NCBI GenBank assembly: GCA_017613855.1 | Contig: JAGACY010000436.1 | Span: 1-21,403, forward strand | Direction of reading: 5' to 3' | DNA length: 21,403 nt | Origin: Pseudomonadota bacterium | GTDB taxonomy: Bacteria; Myxococcota; Bradymonadia; UBA4248 | Shown here: positions 1-7,550 of the stretch, piece after piece | Layout of the letters: each line of letters opens with the position of its first letter | How positions within the stretch are numbered: the stretch's first letter is position 1 | Translations under genes and position numbers: made by a program | The notes under the pieces: generated by a model | Told to the model about the DNA's origin: nothing | Databases searched by the model: none | What the model saw: the letters and a program-made list of their open reading frames with translations, nothing else

Positions 1-285
1 CAGAACGCCTACGACGTTCATTGGGCGGCAGAATAGTAACGAGATATAAAGAAGTATAATTAATTCATCTTTACATATTTCATTTTATTATGTTAATAAA
101 TAGGCAGACTCATTTCTGCATAAGGAACCGAGCATTCGGTGAGTTCTTTATGCTGCAGAATTTTTAATCCATGATGTAACTGCAAATGGGTTTTATACAA
201 TTAACGAAGAGGGGGGATACTCCTTTTGTACGTATTCATCGTACGCTAAAATCTGATTTTAACTCAAATTCAGAATGGGGTTGAA
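1..285. other. Upstream gap, no gene assigned
   Basis: All three forward frames reach a stop within the first 60 bases, so the tail of an upstream gene could lie here. None of the three short tails is recognisable and I cannot choose between them. The rest is AT-rich and holds a terminator-like hairpin (116-165) and a small inverted repeat, GTACG (228-232) with CGTAC (240-244), about 45 bases before the next start codon. That repeat could be an operator or leader hairpin. I see no convincing promoter. Confidence 0.4.
116..165 (+). terminator. Terminator-like hairpin with T tract
   Basis: The arms CTGCATAAGGAACCGA and TCGGT...TTCTTTATGCTGCAG pair around a GCAT loop, with a small internal bulge and one G-T pair. 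A TTTTT run follows at 161-165, four bases after the stem. The shape suits the end of a gene lying upstream of the window. The bulge and the delayed T run lower confidence. Confidence 0.4.
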
Positions 286-2379
286 ATGGCACCACGTGAT
301 CCGAAACGTGATTGCGAGATTGTTCTCAAAATCTTATCTTCGATGGAGCTTTCCAAACCGATAGCTCTTGTAACAATTTGTCAAAATACAGGAATCAAAC
401 TTGTTGATGTCATACATTATATGGAACCGCTCGAGAGTTCGGAAATCATTGAGCGCACCATGGATAATGGACTTATTTTTTATATTTTAAAAACCGAAAA
501 CTATGAGTCGACGGTAGAACATATTTTTATGCCAGCGGAAGAGCCTACGCCCAAACCGGCACCATCGATAAGCAGCCGTGAGGCCATTCTCAAACGCCGT
601 TCCATGCGCCAGGCCAATGCAACCAGCTCCGATAGTCACGAGAGCGTGTCTCCGGCACCATCCCAGCGCCAAACACAAAACCCTGCAGCCATCAGCACCG
701 TAGAATTACTCGCCATGAAGCGTTCATCGGCAACCAATCCCCGTGTCTATGATACGGGACTGACGACGACCCGCATGGCCAAACAGAGTGTCCAGCAATC
801 AAGCGAACTCAATCCTCTGACGCGCTCATCCATGATGCTCCAGGCCATTACCGGCAGTTCTCCGCGCAAAAGTCTCTCGCAAAGTTCAACCGGCATGCAC
901 AAAGCCGTCTTCGTCAATCGGCCTTACTCGCGTGCCACATCTGGTTCACGGTCGACGTTTACGGCCACCCCGCCTGCGGGATTTGATCCCATGGCTTTTG
1001 AACGTTCAGATACCAACTTCCCCAAACGGGAAAATATCGACCCCAAACCACAGGGACCGCTCATTCCCTATCGTTCAACTGCCCAGTCGAGCAACGAAAT
1101 TCCTGAATCCGAAGTCCGTGAAAAATTAAATCTCACCGAATCGGATCCCCTCATTGCCATCCTTTCACCGAGACCAACCCAGGAACTCTGGTCGTCCTGT
1201 TCCGCACTCGCCAATATCGGCGGCGGCACCATTATTCTGGGTATGAGAAAGTATATACAAGATGGCAATGTCACCTACTTTATTAAGAATGTAAACACGC
1301 CCGAAGATGCGATTAAACTCCTCATCCGTGGGTTTAACGATCGTACGCTCATCAGCGATTGTCCCAAAGATCCCAATTTTATCGATATTGTAGAATTCGG
1401 ACGCAAAAAAGTACTCGTCTTTCGGCTCGATCCCGAACAGCTTTCGGATGCACCGCTCTATACGGGATATAATTCCTACAATATGCGTACAACGCAGGGT
1501 TGTTATATTTATCGAAATGGTGAAGTCGTCCACTGCACGAACGATGAAATCAAAGAACTGTGGCAGCTTCGCAGACTTGGTAAAGATATTGCCGACTGGG
1601 ATCAAACCGGCGAGCAGGTTCCGATTCAAATGGAACGCAAAAAGAAGATCAATCTTCCCGCAATCATCGATGATGCCGTACGCCCGCTTTCACGCAAAGT
1701 CAGTACTTATGGCATGCCGATTCAGGAAGATCATCATGCCCACTATCACTGGCGTCCGTCCCCGTCACCGATTGAAGAACCTTCTGCCGAGCTGCCGTCC
1801 GCGGCTACCCATGCCGCCAATGCAGCCGAAATGGATGCCAAACGCGAATTCCATTTCCCGACGGTCGAAGAAGAACGCCGCAATGCAGCACAACTCGAAG
1901 CATTTGCGTCAGACAACGCCGTTGCCGCTTTGGTGGAAGAGCAGAAAAAGCAGGCGAGCAGTGGCCGTCGTTCTCACGCTTCTCAAAAAGTGACGCAGGG
2001 AGAGCCCTCCATTCAGTCGCTGCTTATTGCCGAAGATATCCGTGTCGTCAATCATTCTTCGCAGCAAAACCTTCCGCTCGAACCGCCTGCCGCCGAACCG
2101 GCACACGAAGAAACTTCCCCAATGCCTCCTTTGCGGGCCGATGCAGACAGCGCCTTGCTCGAAGAAATTGCCTTGCCGGCCGTCGAGCATCCGAGGCTGC
2201 CTGCCACACGTCTGTGCGAGATTGCCCTTGAACTTTGCAAACATGCCCGCATGGCTCCTTCGGATTTTTCCGATCTGCTTCAACGCAAATACAATGTGAT
2301 TCGGGATAAAGTCCTTCCAAAACTGAAGGAAAATCCCAAGATTCATGTTGAAAACAGCACCTATTATTATCAGGATTAG
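286..2379 (+). CDS. Ser/Pro-rich protein with a divergent AlbA_2 (Schlafen-type) domain
   Basis: The protein has 697 residues and I know no close named homologue. Residues 1-70 are helical and end in a beta-hairpin-like stretch, as in a winged helix. Residues about 90-275 are low-complexity, rich in Ser, Pro, Arg and Gln, and probably disordered. Residues about 278-435 resemble the AlbA_2 (Schlafen) nucleic-acid-binding domain: the ALANIGGGTIILGM signature at about 306 matches the family's A-N-x-G-G-x-hydrophobic-G core, and YIYRNGEVV near 410 matches the late Y-x-R-x-G strand. The acidic residues that normally precede the core are not evident. A second disordered stretch follows, and residues 635-697 form a compact helical tail. 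The ATG follows a GGGG about 8 bases upstream. The gene stands alone, followed by structured palindromes. A nucleic-acid-binding regulatory role is inference from the fold only. Confidence 0.6.
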   Translation: MAPRDPKRDCEIVLKILSSMELSKPIALVTICQNTGIKLVDVIHYMEPLESSEIIERTMDNGLIFYILKTENYESTVEHIFMPAEEPTPKPAPSISSREAILKRRSMRQANATSSDSHESVSPAPSQRQTQNPAAISTVELLAMKRSSATNPRVYDTGLTTTRMAKQSVQQSSELNPLTRSSMMLQAITGSSPRKSLSQSSTGMHKAVFVNRPYSRATSGSRSTFTATPPAGFDPMAFERSDTNFPKRENIDPKPQGPLIPYRSTAQSSNEIPESEVREKLNLTESDPLIAILSPRPTQELWSSCSALANIGGGTIILGMRKYIQDGNVTYFIKNVNTPEDAIKLLIRGFNDRTLISDCPKDPNFIDIVEFGRKKVLVFRLDPEQLSDAPLYTGYNSYNMRTTQGCYIYRNGEVVHCTNDEIKELWQLRRLGKDIADWDQTGEQVPIQMERKKKINLPAIIDDAVRPLSRKVSTYGMPIQEDHHAHYHWRPSPSPIEEPSAELPSAATHAANAAEMDAKREFHFPTVEEERRNAAQLEAFASDNAVAALVEEQKKQASSGRRSHASQKVTQGEPSIQSLLIAEDIRVVNHSSQQNLPLEPPAAEPAHEETSPMPPLRADADSALLEEIALPAVEHPRLPATRLCEIALELCKHARMAPSDFSDLLQRKYNVIRDKVLPKLKENPKIHVENSTYYYQD

Positions 2380-2383
2380 GGGC

Positions 2384-2524
2384 GCGTGCTATGGCTTGCG
2401 CCATACGCACTGCGGTGTGCCGCTTTCTGCGAATACGCGGCACACACCTTTTAGCGCGGCATTACCGGATTTTGCGCGGCGTATGGCAATAGCCGCGCAG
2501 GCCCGGCGTATGAAATAGCCGGGC
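2384..2524. repeat. Cluster of four hairpins (GTAT/ATA palindrome family)
   Basis: Four consecutive inverted repeats were read directly. Hairpin 1 is GTGC-TATGGC-TTGC-GCCATA-C-GCAC (2386-2410). Hairpin 2 has arms GTGTGCCGC and GCGGCACAC (2415-2445). Hairpin 3 is TGCGCGGC then GTATGGCAATA then GCCGCGCA (2473-2499). Hairpin 4 is GCCCGGC then GTATGAAATA then GCCGGGC (2501-2524). Hairpins 1, 3 and 4 share an unpaired G (C on the other strand) beside a TAT/ATA pair, as do elements at 11526, 11559, 14950, 14983 and 18419. None ends in a T run, so they are not ordinary terminators. Confidence 0.75.
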
Positions 2525-2631
2525 AACAAAAGGATCATGAAGTATCCTGGGTAACAACTCAGCCGGGGATCAGCCACATGAGATACGTGATTCGTTATTC
2601 ACCATGACGTATTAATTCGCAATGCGCAATT

Positions 2632-2687
2632 CTGTGAGAATTCTCATGGTTATGGTTCAAGAATCATTGTTTTTGAGTACTAAAGCA
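2632..2687 (-). repeat. Diverged copy of dispersed ~70-bp element
   Basis: Read on the minus strand, this stretch contains AATGATTCTTGAACCATAA followed by CCATGAGAATTCTC. It aligns with the right half of the copy at 11625-11693 (TCATTCTTTAGGAATAA then CCTTGAGAATGCTC). The left half of the element is not recognisable here. It abuts the (GTGAATA)4 array, as other copies abut heptamer arrays. Confidence 0.45.
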
Positions 2688-2715
2688 GTGAATAGTGAAT
2701 AGTGAATAGTGAATA
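2688..2715 (+). repeat. Heptamer array (GTGAATA)4
   Basis: Four perfect tandem copies of GTGAATA lie in an intergenic region. This is one of many arrays in the window with a strict 7-base period. Confidence 0.9.
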
Positions 2716-2995
2716 ACAAATTGAGAATCATTGCATTGGTCTGTGCAAGTGGCTGAATGGTTACCATCCCATTGCTCAAAACATGTTAAAACAAGACATT
2801 TCCTTTACAATATGATAATGGTTTTTCGGCACCGAATGTAAGTGTAGGTGTGCGCTATATCGATGCATTTTCGTTCTGTTCCTCTGCCGAAGCAGCATCA
2901 TTTGACTGCCATGGACGGGATAAGTGCGAGGAATCACGTGTTTGATTTTTCCACCTATCAGAGGAAGGATGTATACATTTTTTATGGAGATTATC

Positions 2996-5539
2996 ATGGC
3001 CAACGGAATCGCTTCACACGCAGGTGTTGCACTTGTATCTCTGCTTGTAGGCACGGGAATCGGTTATTATGCAACACATTATGAAGGCTCGCATACGCGG
3101 GAAGACGTGACAGCACAACTGGCACAAATTGAGCGTGATTCGTCAGTACTTCCCATTGCCGGCAGCCCGGTCAAAGGGGCGGCAAATGCCAGTGCGACCA
3201 TCGTCATTTTTACCGATTTTAAGGCGCCGGCAACAGCAAAGCTCTACGGTGACATTATCGATCATGCGTTTAAAGTGCATGGTGATCATGTTGCAGTTGT
3301 CTATAAAGCCTATCCGCTGGCACAGAATCCCGATGCCGTATTAAGAGCCCAGGCGGCGGCAGCAGCACAGTTGCAGAACAAGTTCTGGCCGATGGCCAAT
3401 GCCCTGAATGAATTGGCAGACAAACCTTTCGAGAAGGCCAATGCTCTGGCTTTGGCTCAGAAGTTGGGCATCAATCTCGAAAAATTCGAAAAAGACTTTG
3501 ACTCCCCCGAAGTACGAGAAATGATTCGCAAAGATATCGCACTCGGGGAAAGACTCGGTGTACAGGGAGCTCCGGCCGTATTTATCAATGGCCAAGCCGT
3601 TGCCATGCATGAAGGTGTCACCCAGGATGTGTTGATGAGTGCACTCAATGCCGAAATCGAACGCATGAAACAGTTGACGGCACAGCCCGGCAGCAATTAT
3701 CTGATCGCTTCGCTACTCAATCAGCAGGCAGCAGACAGCCGCCGTGCGGTCGATGTATTGGGACGTCCGGTCCGCGGTGCCAAAGATGCACTGGTCACAA
3801 TTGTCGAATACAGTGATTATCAATGCCCGTTTTGCGCCCGTGCCGAGCCGACGATCGCCAAAGTCCTCGAATCGTATGATAATGTCCGAGTCATTTTTTC
3901 CCATAACCCACTGCCGTTTCATAAGGATGCCAAACTGGCCGCACAGGCAGCTTATGCTGCAGGACTGCAGGGCAAATTCTGGGAAATGCACGAGCTTTTG
4001 TTCAAGAATCAGACACAGCTCGATGAATTACATTTGGAAAGCTATGCCCGAGAAATCGGTTTAAATCTCGAACAGTTTAAAGCGGATCTCAAGGCACCAT
4101 CAACCGTAGCAGCTATCGATAAAGACCTGGCCGAAGCCAATACGCGCGGTGTTTCGGGCACCCCGAATTTCCTGATTAATGGCGTGACCTTGTCGGGTGC
4201 CCAGTCGTTTGAGAAATTCAAGGAAGCCATCGACAGTGCCATCGAAAAAGCCAGACCTGTCCAGGAGAAAACAGGCCTCACGGGTGAAGCACTCTATGCA
4301 GAAATCATGAAGACCGCTCCGAAACCCGTCCCCAAACTGGCTCCGGAAAACGTCCGCGAATTTGTTGATTTCAGCGGTGCACCGATGCTCGGCGATGCCA
4401 ATGCTCCAATTGTTCTCATTGAATTTACCGATTTTGAATGCCCATTCTGCTCGCGGGCGAATACGACCATCCACGAGCTGATGACCAAAAATCCCGGAAA
4501 ATTTAAGCTCATTTTCAAACATAACCCACTGCCGTTCCATAAGCACGCCGATGCAGCGCACCGCGCCGCCGAAGCGGCTGCCATGCAAGGCAAATTCTGG
4601 GAAATGTACGATCTGCTCTTTGCCAATCAGAAAAAATTGGAACAGTCCGATCTCGAGAATTATGCTTCGCAAATCGGGCTAAATCTCGCCAAATTCAAAG
4701 CCGATATGGAGAGCGATATCGTCAAGAAACGCATTGCCGATGATCTCAAACAAGGAGAAAGCGTCAATGTCAAGGGAACTCCCCATTTCTTCATGAATGG
4801 TACCCGCATCAGTGGTGCACAACCCATAGAGAAATTCCAGGATACACTCGACAAAGAATTTGCTTTAGCCAGTAAATTCATGGAACGCGGTGTTTCTCCT
4901 GATGAGCTCTACAAACGAATTGTCGAAGAAGACAAATCGGCACTGAACGAGCGAAAAAACCGGCGTCTGGCAGGAAGACTCGACAAGCATGTCCTGAACA
5001 TGAAAAGAGATAACCAGCCGGATAAACCTGTAGCCATCTCACAAGGTATCTCTTATGCCAAAGGTCCGGACAATGCACCGGTTGTCATCTATATGTTCAG
5101 CGAATTCCAGTGTCCATTCTGCTCGCGTGTCGAGCCTACAATTGCGGAACTGGAAAAGATATATGGCAATAAAATTAAGATCGTCTTCAAGAATTTCCCA
5201 TTAGCCTTCCACAAAGATGCCAAGCTGGCATCCGAGGCAGCGCTGGCAGCTGGCGAGCAGGGAAAATTCTGGGAAATGCACGATGTGCTGTTCCAAAATC
5301 AAAAGAACCTAACCCGCGCAGCACTCACGGAGTATGCCAAACAAGTGGGCATAGACACGGCCCAATTCGATGCGGCACTCGACAGCCACAAGTTTTCAAG
5401 CCAGGTCGATCTTGAACTCAAGGAAGGCCAGGATAACGGCGTCACCGGTACTCCGACATTCTTTATTAACGGAAAGAAATTTGTAGGAGCCCAGTCGATA
5501 GAAAAATTCCAGGCCGAGATCGATGAAGCGCTTAAATAA
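2996..5539 (+). CDS. Membrane-anchored protein with four tandem DsbA/thioredoxin-like domains
   Basis: With this start the protein has 847 residues. A single N-terminal membrane segment (about residues 8-24, GVALVSLLVGTGIGYYA) anchors it, with the rest probably periplasmic. Four DsbA-like (Thioredoxin_4) domains follow. Domains 2, 3 and 4 carry CPFC at about residues 277, 482 and 706, and each has a cis-proline G-T-P loop before an F-x-x-N-G strand. Domain 1 keeps the fold and a G-A-P loop, but the active site reads A77-P-A-T, so both cysteines are lost. Domains 2-4 share near-identical blocks such as GKFWEM and PFHKDAKLA, which suggests internal duplication. The expected role is thiol-disulfide oxidation or isomerisation of exported proteins. 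ATG 2996 is chosen because GGAG lies 6 bases upstream and it puts the membrane segment at the N-terminus; ATG 2984 and 2924 are in frame. No dsbB- or dsbD-like partner is in the window. Confidence 0.85.
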   Translation: MANGIASHAGVALVSLLVGTGIGYYATHYEGSHTREDVTAQLAQIERDSSVLPIAGSPVKGAANASATIVIFTDFKAPATAKLYGDIIDHAFKVHGDHVAVVYKAYPLAQNPDAVLRAQAAAAAQLQNKFWPMANALNELADKPFEKANALALAQKLGINLEKFEKDFDSPEVREMIRKDIALGERLGVQGAPAVFINGQAVAMHEGVTQDVLMSALNAEIERMKQLTAQPGSNYLIASLLNQQAADSRRAVDVLGRPVRGAKDALVTIVEYSDYQCPFCARAEPTIAKVLESYDNVRVIFSHNPLPFHKDAKLAAQAAYAAGLQGKFWEMHELLFKNQTQLDELHLESYAREIGLNLEQFKADLKAPSTVAAIDKDLAEANTRGVSGTPNFLINGVTLSGAQSFEKFKEAIDSAIEKARPVQEKTGLTGEALYAEIMKTAPKPVPKLAPENVREFVDFSGAPMLGDANAPIVLIEFTDFECPFCSRANTTIHELMTKNPGKFKLIFKHNPLPFHKHADAAHRAAEAAAMQGKFWEMYDLLFANQKKLEQSDLENYASQIGLNLAKFKADMESDIVKKRIADDLKQGESVNVKGTPHFFMNGTRISGAQPIEKFQDTLDKEFALASKFMERGVSPDELYKRIVEEDKSALNERKNRRLAGRLDKHVLNMKRDNQPDKPVAISQGISYAKGPDNAPVVIYMFSEFQCPFCSRVEPTIAELEKIYGNKIKIVFKNFPLAFHKDAKLASEAALAAGEQGKFWEMHDVLFQNQKNLTRAALTEYAKQVGIDTAQFDAALDSHKFSSQVDLELKEGQDNGVTGTPTFFINGKKFVGAQSIEKFQAEIDEALK

Positions 5540-5572
5540 TGCGCAATGCGCAATGCGTAATGCGGAATTGGG
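5538..5572 (+). repeat. Heptamer array AATGCGN x4
   Basis: The units are AATGCGC, AATGCGC, AATGCGT, AATGCGG and a diverged AATTGGG, all in 7-base phase. The first unit overlaps the last two bases of the stop codon of the tetra-thioredoxin gene. The array runs directly into a copy of the dispersed element (GGATGCAATACC at 5571). Confidence 0.85.
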
Positions 5573-5701
5573 ATGCAATACCAATGGTGAAGTCTGATTA
5601 ATTCGGAATGCGGAATTGAATGACAACACCTGAAATTTTGGTCTGAAACTAAGGGAGAATGGCATTTTTAATTAGCAGTGAGCCGTGACCAATGAGCAAT
5701 T

Positions 5702-5775
5702 GAAATGCAAAACCAGAAGGCGACTCTGAAGCTAAAAAAGATTTCAATCTTTTAGGAATAACCTTGAGAGTACCC
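5702..5775 (+). repeat. Dispersed ~70-bp element, full copy
   Basis: It begins ATGCAAAACCAGAAGGCG, continues ACTCTGAAGCTAAAA, and ends TTTAGGAATAACCTTGAGAG. The reverse complement of 11625-11693 matches it across its whole length at roughly 80 percent by eye. There is no open reading frame in it and no clear terminal inverted repeat. Heptamer units lie on both sides. Confidence 0.7.
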
Positions 5776-5780
5776 GCATT

Positions 5781-5836
5781 GCTAACTGCTAACTGCTAAC
5801 TGCACATTGCGCATTGCCAATTGCACATTGAGCATT
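5781..5836 (+). repeat. Heptamer array, eight units in phase
   Basis: The units are GCTAACT x3, GCACATT, GCGCATT, GCCAATT, GCACATT and GAGCATT. All begin with G and keep 7-base phase although the sequence changes along the array, as if units diverged by substitution while the period was held. Confidence 0.9.
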
Positions 5837-5842
5837 CCCCCT

Positions 5843-5871
5843 TGGCATGACAATTGCGGTATATCTATAAA
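5843..5871 (+). promoter_or_regulatory. Candidate sigma-54 promoter of the PAAR gene
   Basis: TGGCATGACAATTGC has the -24/-12 layout of sigma-54 promoters (consensus TGGCAC-N5-TTGC): GG at 5844-5845 and GC at 5856-5857 with exactly 10 bases between. One base of the -24 box differs (T for C). The transcript would start near 5869, about 48 bases before the ATG. A sigma-70 reading of the same stretch is possible: TTGGCA (5842-5847) with TATAAA (5866-5871) at an 18-base spacer. The sequence alone does not settle which is used. Confidence 0.45.
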
Positions 5872-5882
5872 GGTTAGAATTA

Positions 5883-5901
5883 TTTGGGGTATATTGACCC
5901 C
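5883..5901 (+). promoter_or_regulatory. Inverted repeat GGGGT-N6-ACCCC in the PAAR leader
   Basis: GGGGT (5886-5890) and ACCCC (5897-5901) are a perfect 5-bp inverted repeat placed just before the AGGAGG ribosome site (5902-5907). As RNA it would form a small hairpin beside the ribosome site; as DNA it could be an operator. The sequence TTTGGGGTATA (5883-5893) recurs at 6283-6293 after the gene. Confidence 0.35.
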
Positions 5902-5916
5902 AGGAGGCTATTAATT

Positions 5917-6237
5917 ATGAGCAAACCAGCAGCCAGACTTTCAGATGATGCAAGAGTTCCTGCAGATACGCATGGATGTCCCCATTGTGCGCATCCTTGT
6001 GTAGGTCCGATTATCGATGCCTCGAATGATGTTTTCATCAATGGCTTAGGTGCTGCCCGAGTCGGAGATCCCGGTGTTCACAGTGTTTGCTGTGGCCCCA
6101 ACACCTATAAATGTGCCGAAGGCAGTCCCAATGTTTTTGTCAATGGAAAAGCCATGGTGCGCAAAGGTGATAAGACGGAGCATTGCGGCGGTGACGGCCA
6201 GATGATCATGGGAAGTCCCAACGTCTTCTGCAATTAG
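5917..6237 (+). CDS. PAAR-motif protein (spike-tip type)
   Basis: The protein has 106 residues, a normal length for a stand-alone PAAR protein. It shows the repeated S-x-D/N-V-F-x-N-G-x-x-A-x-R-x-G-D signature at about residues 36-51 (SNDVFINGLGAARVGD) and 70-85 (SPNVFVNGKAMVRKGD), and a third partial S-P-N-V-F at 100. Eight cysteines (21, 24, 28, 58, 59, 66, 90, 105) and several histidines are available for the tip metal. Known PAAR proteins cap VgrG spikes of type VI secretion systems or related contractile injectors and can carry effectors; this one has no effector extension. The ATG follows AGGAGG by 9 bases; an in-frame start at 5884 lacks this support. No VgrG, Hcp or other secretion gene is nearby, so it is an orphan in this window. 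A strong bidirectional terminator follows. Confidence 0.85.
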   Translation: MSKPAARLSDDARVPADTHGCPHCAHPCVGPIIDASNDVFINGLGAARVGDPGVHSVCCGPNTYKCAEGSPNVFVNGKAMVRKGDKTEHCGGDGQMIMGSPNVFCN

Positions 6238-6251
6238 CCATTTACCAGTCA

Positions 6252-6293
6252 ACCCCAAACATTCGATAATCAATGAATTCCGTTTGGGGTATA
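6252..6293. repeat. Inverted repeat ACCCCAAAC / GTTTGGGGT after the PAAR gene
   Basis: The perfect 9-bp arms ACCCCAAAC (6252-6260) and GTTTGGGGT (6282-6290) are separated by 21 bases. The right arm continues as TTTGGGGTATA, an exact copy of 5883-5893 upstream of the gene, exactly 400 bases away. Function is unknown. Confidence 0.5.
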
Positions 6294-6310
6294 AAGTACA
6301 CATACTCTTA

Positions 6311-6339
6311 AAAACCGCGATTTCATTCGCGGTTTTTTT
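6311..6339. terminator. Bidirectional intrinsic terminator between PAAR gene and tgt
   Basis: AAAACCGCGA (6311-6320) and TCGCGGTTTT (6327-6336) form a 10-bp stem with a 6-base loop, followed by T to 6339 on the plus strand. The minus strand also ends in a T run. It sits between convergent genes and can stop transcription from both. Confidence 0.88.
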
Positions 6340-6348
6340 GTATATTAT

Positions 6349-6386
6349 CCTCCTGAACAGTAACTTTCGACATTTGGTTCAGGAGG
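6349..6386. repeat. Perfect 10-bp inverted repeat at the 3' end of tgt
   Basis: CCTCCTGAAC (6349-6358) and GTTCAGGAGG (6377-6386) enclose an 18-base loop just after the tgt stop codon. No T run follows in either direction, so it may protect or shape the 3' end of the tgt mRNA rather than terminate it. Confidence 0.5.
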
Positions 6387-6397
6387 CAGCTTTATTT

Positions 6398-7525
6398 CTA
6401 TGATTCTTCTTCACTTGCGGGTACCGGCTGAAATTGTGCCCTGAGTTCTTCGAAGGTATCATTTTCGATCGATGCACGTATTTTTCTCATCAGATCGAGA
6501 TAGAATGTCAGATTATGCAAAGTCAGCAGGATAACAGCTGTAATTTCCTTTGCGACATAAAGATGCCGTATGTAAGCCCTCGAAAAACGGCGACACGCAA
6601 GGCATTGACAATTTTCGTCAAGAGGACGCATATCGTCCCGATTGCTGGCATTTCGAATATTGAGCCGTCGTCCATTGCCAACAAAGACCGTCCCCATACG
6701 CGCATTTCGTGTAGGCATGACACAATCGAACATATCAATACCGGCAGCAACGCCTTCGACGATATCCCAAGGCGTTCCCACGCCCATGAGGTATCTTGGG
6801 AAATCATCTGGCATTTGGTAAACAAATGCATCGCACATCGCATGCATTTCTTCGGGAGTTTCACCAACAGACAATCCACCGATAGAAAGTCCCTGAAATG
6901 GCATTTCGACGAGTGCTTCGAGATGTTTTAAGCGCATATCGAGTTCAAGTCCGCCCTGTACAATTCCGAACAATCCCTGATGCGCCGGGCGTTCACATCT
7001 TGAACAACGTTCAGCCCATGCGATACTGCGTTTAACGCTTGCTTCCACGCGATCATGCGTTGCCGGCAAAGCGACGCAATCATCCAAAACCATGGCGATA
7101 TCGCTTCCGATGGCCCTCTGAATCTCCATACATAATTCGGGAGTATAAAAATGGCGGCTGCCATCGATATGAGACTGAAAATGTACACCATCGGGATCGA
7201 ACTTTCTCATTTTAGAGAGGCTAAACACCTGAAAGCCCCCCGAATCCGTCAGGTATGCACGATGCCAATCGGCAAACTGATGTAATCCTCCAGCCTCACG
7301 CAAGAGTTCAATTCCGGGACGCAGATACAGATGATAGGAATTTGCCAGAATGATAGCAGGATCCAAAGATTCAACCTGCTCGACACTGAGTGCTTTGATG
7401 GCACCATTTGTACCGACCGGCATAAATACAGGTGTTTGGATATCACCATGCTGAGTATGGACAATCCCTCTGCGTGCTTTATTAAGTTTTTTTATGAGTG
7501 TGTAAGATATGGGTCCTTTAAGCAT
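6398..7525 (-). CDS. tgt: Queuine/preQ1 tRNA-guanine transglycosylase
   Basis: Tgt exchanges guanine 34 for preQ1 in tRNAs with GUN anticodons, a step in queuosine synthesis. The protein has 375 residues, the usual length for bacterial Tgt. Family landmarks are all visible: RRGIVHTQHGDIQTPVFMPVGT at the N-terminus, LTDSGGFQVFSL around the substrate Asp, MGVGTPWDIVEGV, DCVMPTRNAR holding the nucleophilic Asp, and the zinc site C-x-C-x2-C (CQCLAC) with a later His in TLHNL. The ATG at 7525 is chosen because MLKGPISYTLIKKLNKARRG lines up with known Tgt starts. An in-frame TTG at 7552 has GGAGGG 7 bases upstream, but that GGAGGG is the terminator stem of the preceding gene. No queA or other que gene is adjacent, and a bidirectional terminator follows. 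Confidence 0.97.
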   Translation of the reverse strand: MLKGPISYTLIKKLNKARRGIVHTQHGDIQTPVFMPVGTNGAIKALSVEQVESLDPAIILANSYHLYLRPGIELLREAGGLHQFADWHRAYLTDSGGFQVFSLSKMRKFDPDGVHFQSHIDGSRHFYTPELCMEIQRAIGSDIAMVLDDCVALPATHDRVEASVKRSIAWAERCSRCERPAHQGLFGIVQGGLELDMRLKHLEALVEMPFQGLSIGGLSVGETPEEMHAMCDAFVYQMPDDFPRYLMGVGTPWDIVEGVAAGIDMFDCVMPTRNARMGTVFVGNGRRLNIRNASNRDDMRPLDENCQCLACRRFSRAYIRHLYVAKEITAVILLTLHNLTFYLDLMRKIRASIENDTFEELRAQFQPVPASEEES

Positions 7526-7550
7526 AAGGGTACTCTGGGAATCAAAGGGC

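Larger units (their letters stand above)
2380..2995. other. Intergenic region with hairpin cluster and heptamer repeats
   Basis: These 616 bases hold no credible gene. The left part (2384-2524) is a run of four hairpins, listed separately. Around 2608-2640 are heptamer-like units ending in CGCAATG and CGCAATT. An inverted, diverged copy of the dispersed element lies at about 2632-2687, and (GTGAATA)4 sits at 2688-2715. The AT-rich stretch 2790-2820 contains TACAAT and TATGAT hexamers that could be a -10 box for the next gene, but I see no matching -35 box. Confidence 0.6.
5540..5916. other. Repeat-rich gap before the PAAR gene
   Basis: There is no gene in these 377 bases. They hold a heptamer array (5538-5572), a short dispersed-element copy starting at 5571 (GGATGCAATACCAATGG), a full copy at 5702-5775, a second heptamer array (5781-5836), and then the promoter and leader of the PAAR gene. 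Nearly all of the gap is therefore repeat plus promoter. Confidence 0.7.

Noticed and set aside
1165..1629. Minus-strand open frame of 154 codons opposite the AlbA_2 domain.
   Set aside because: It is antisense to the conserved A-N-x-G-G-G core, with no recognisable features.
2747..2765. AGTGGCTGAATGGTTACC looks like a tRNA D arm (Ser/Leu type).
   Set aside because: No anticodon arm, T arm or acceptor stem follows; chance similarity or a tiny fragment.
4100..4672. Minus-strand open frame of 190 codons opposite the third thioredoxin domain.
   Set aside because: It is antisense to conserved CPFC and cis-Pro coding sequence; a shadow.
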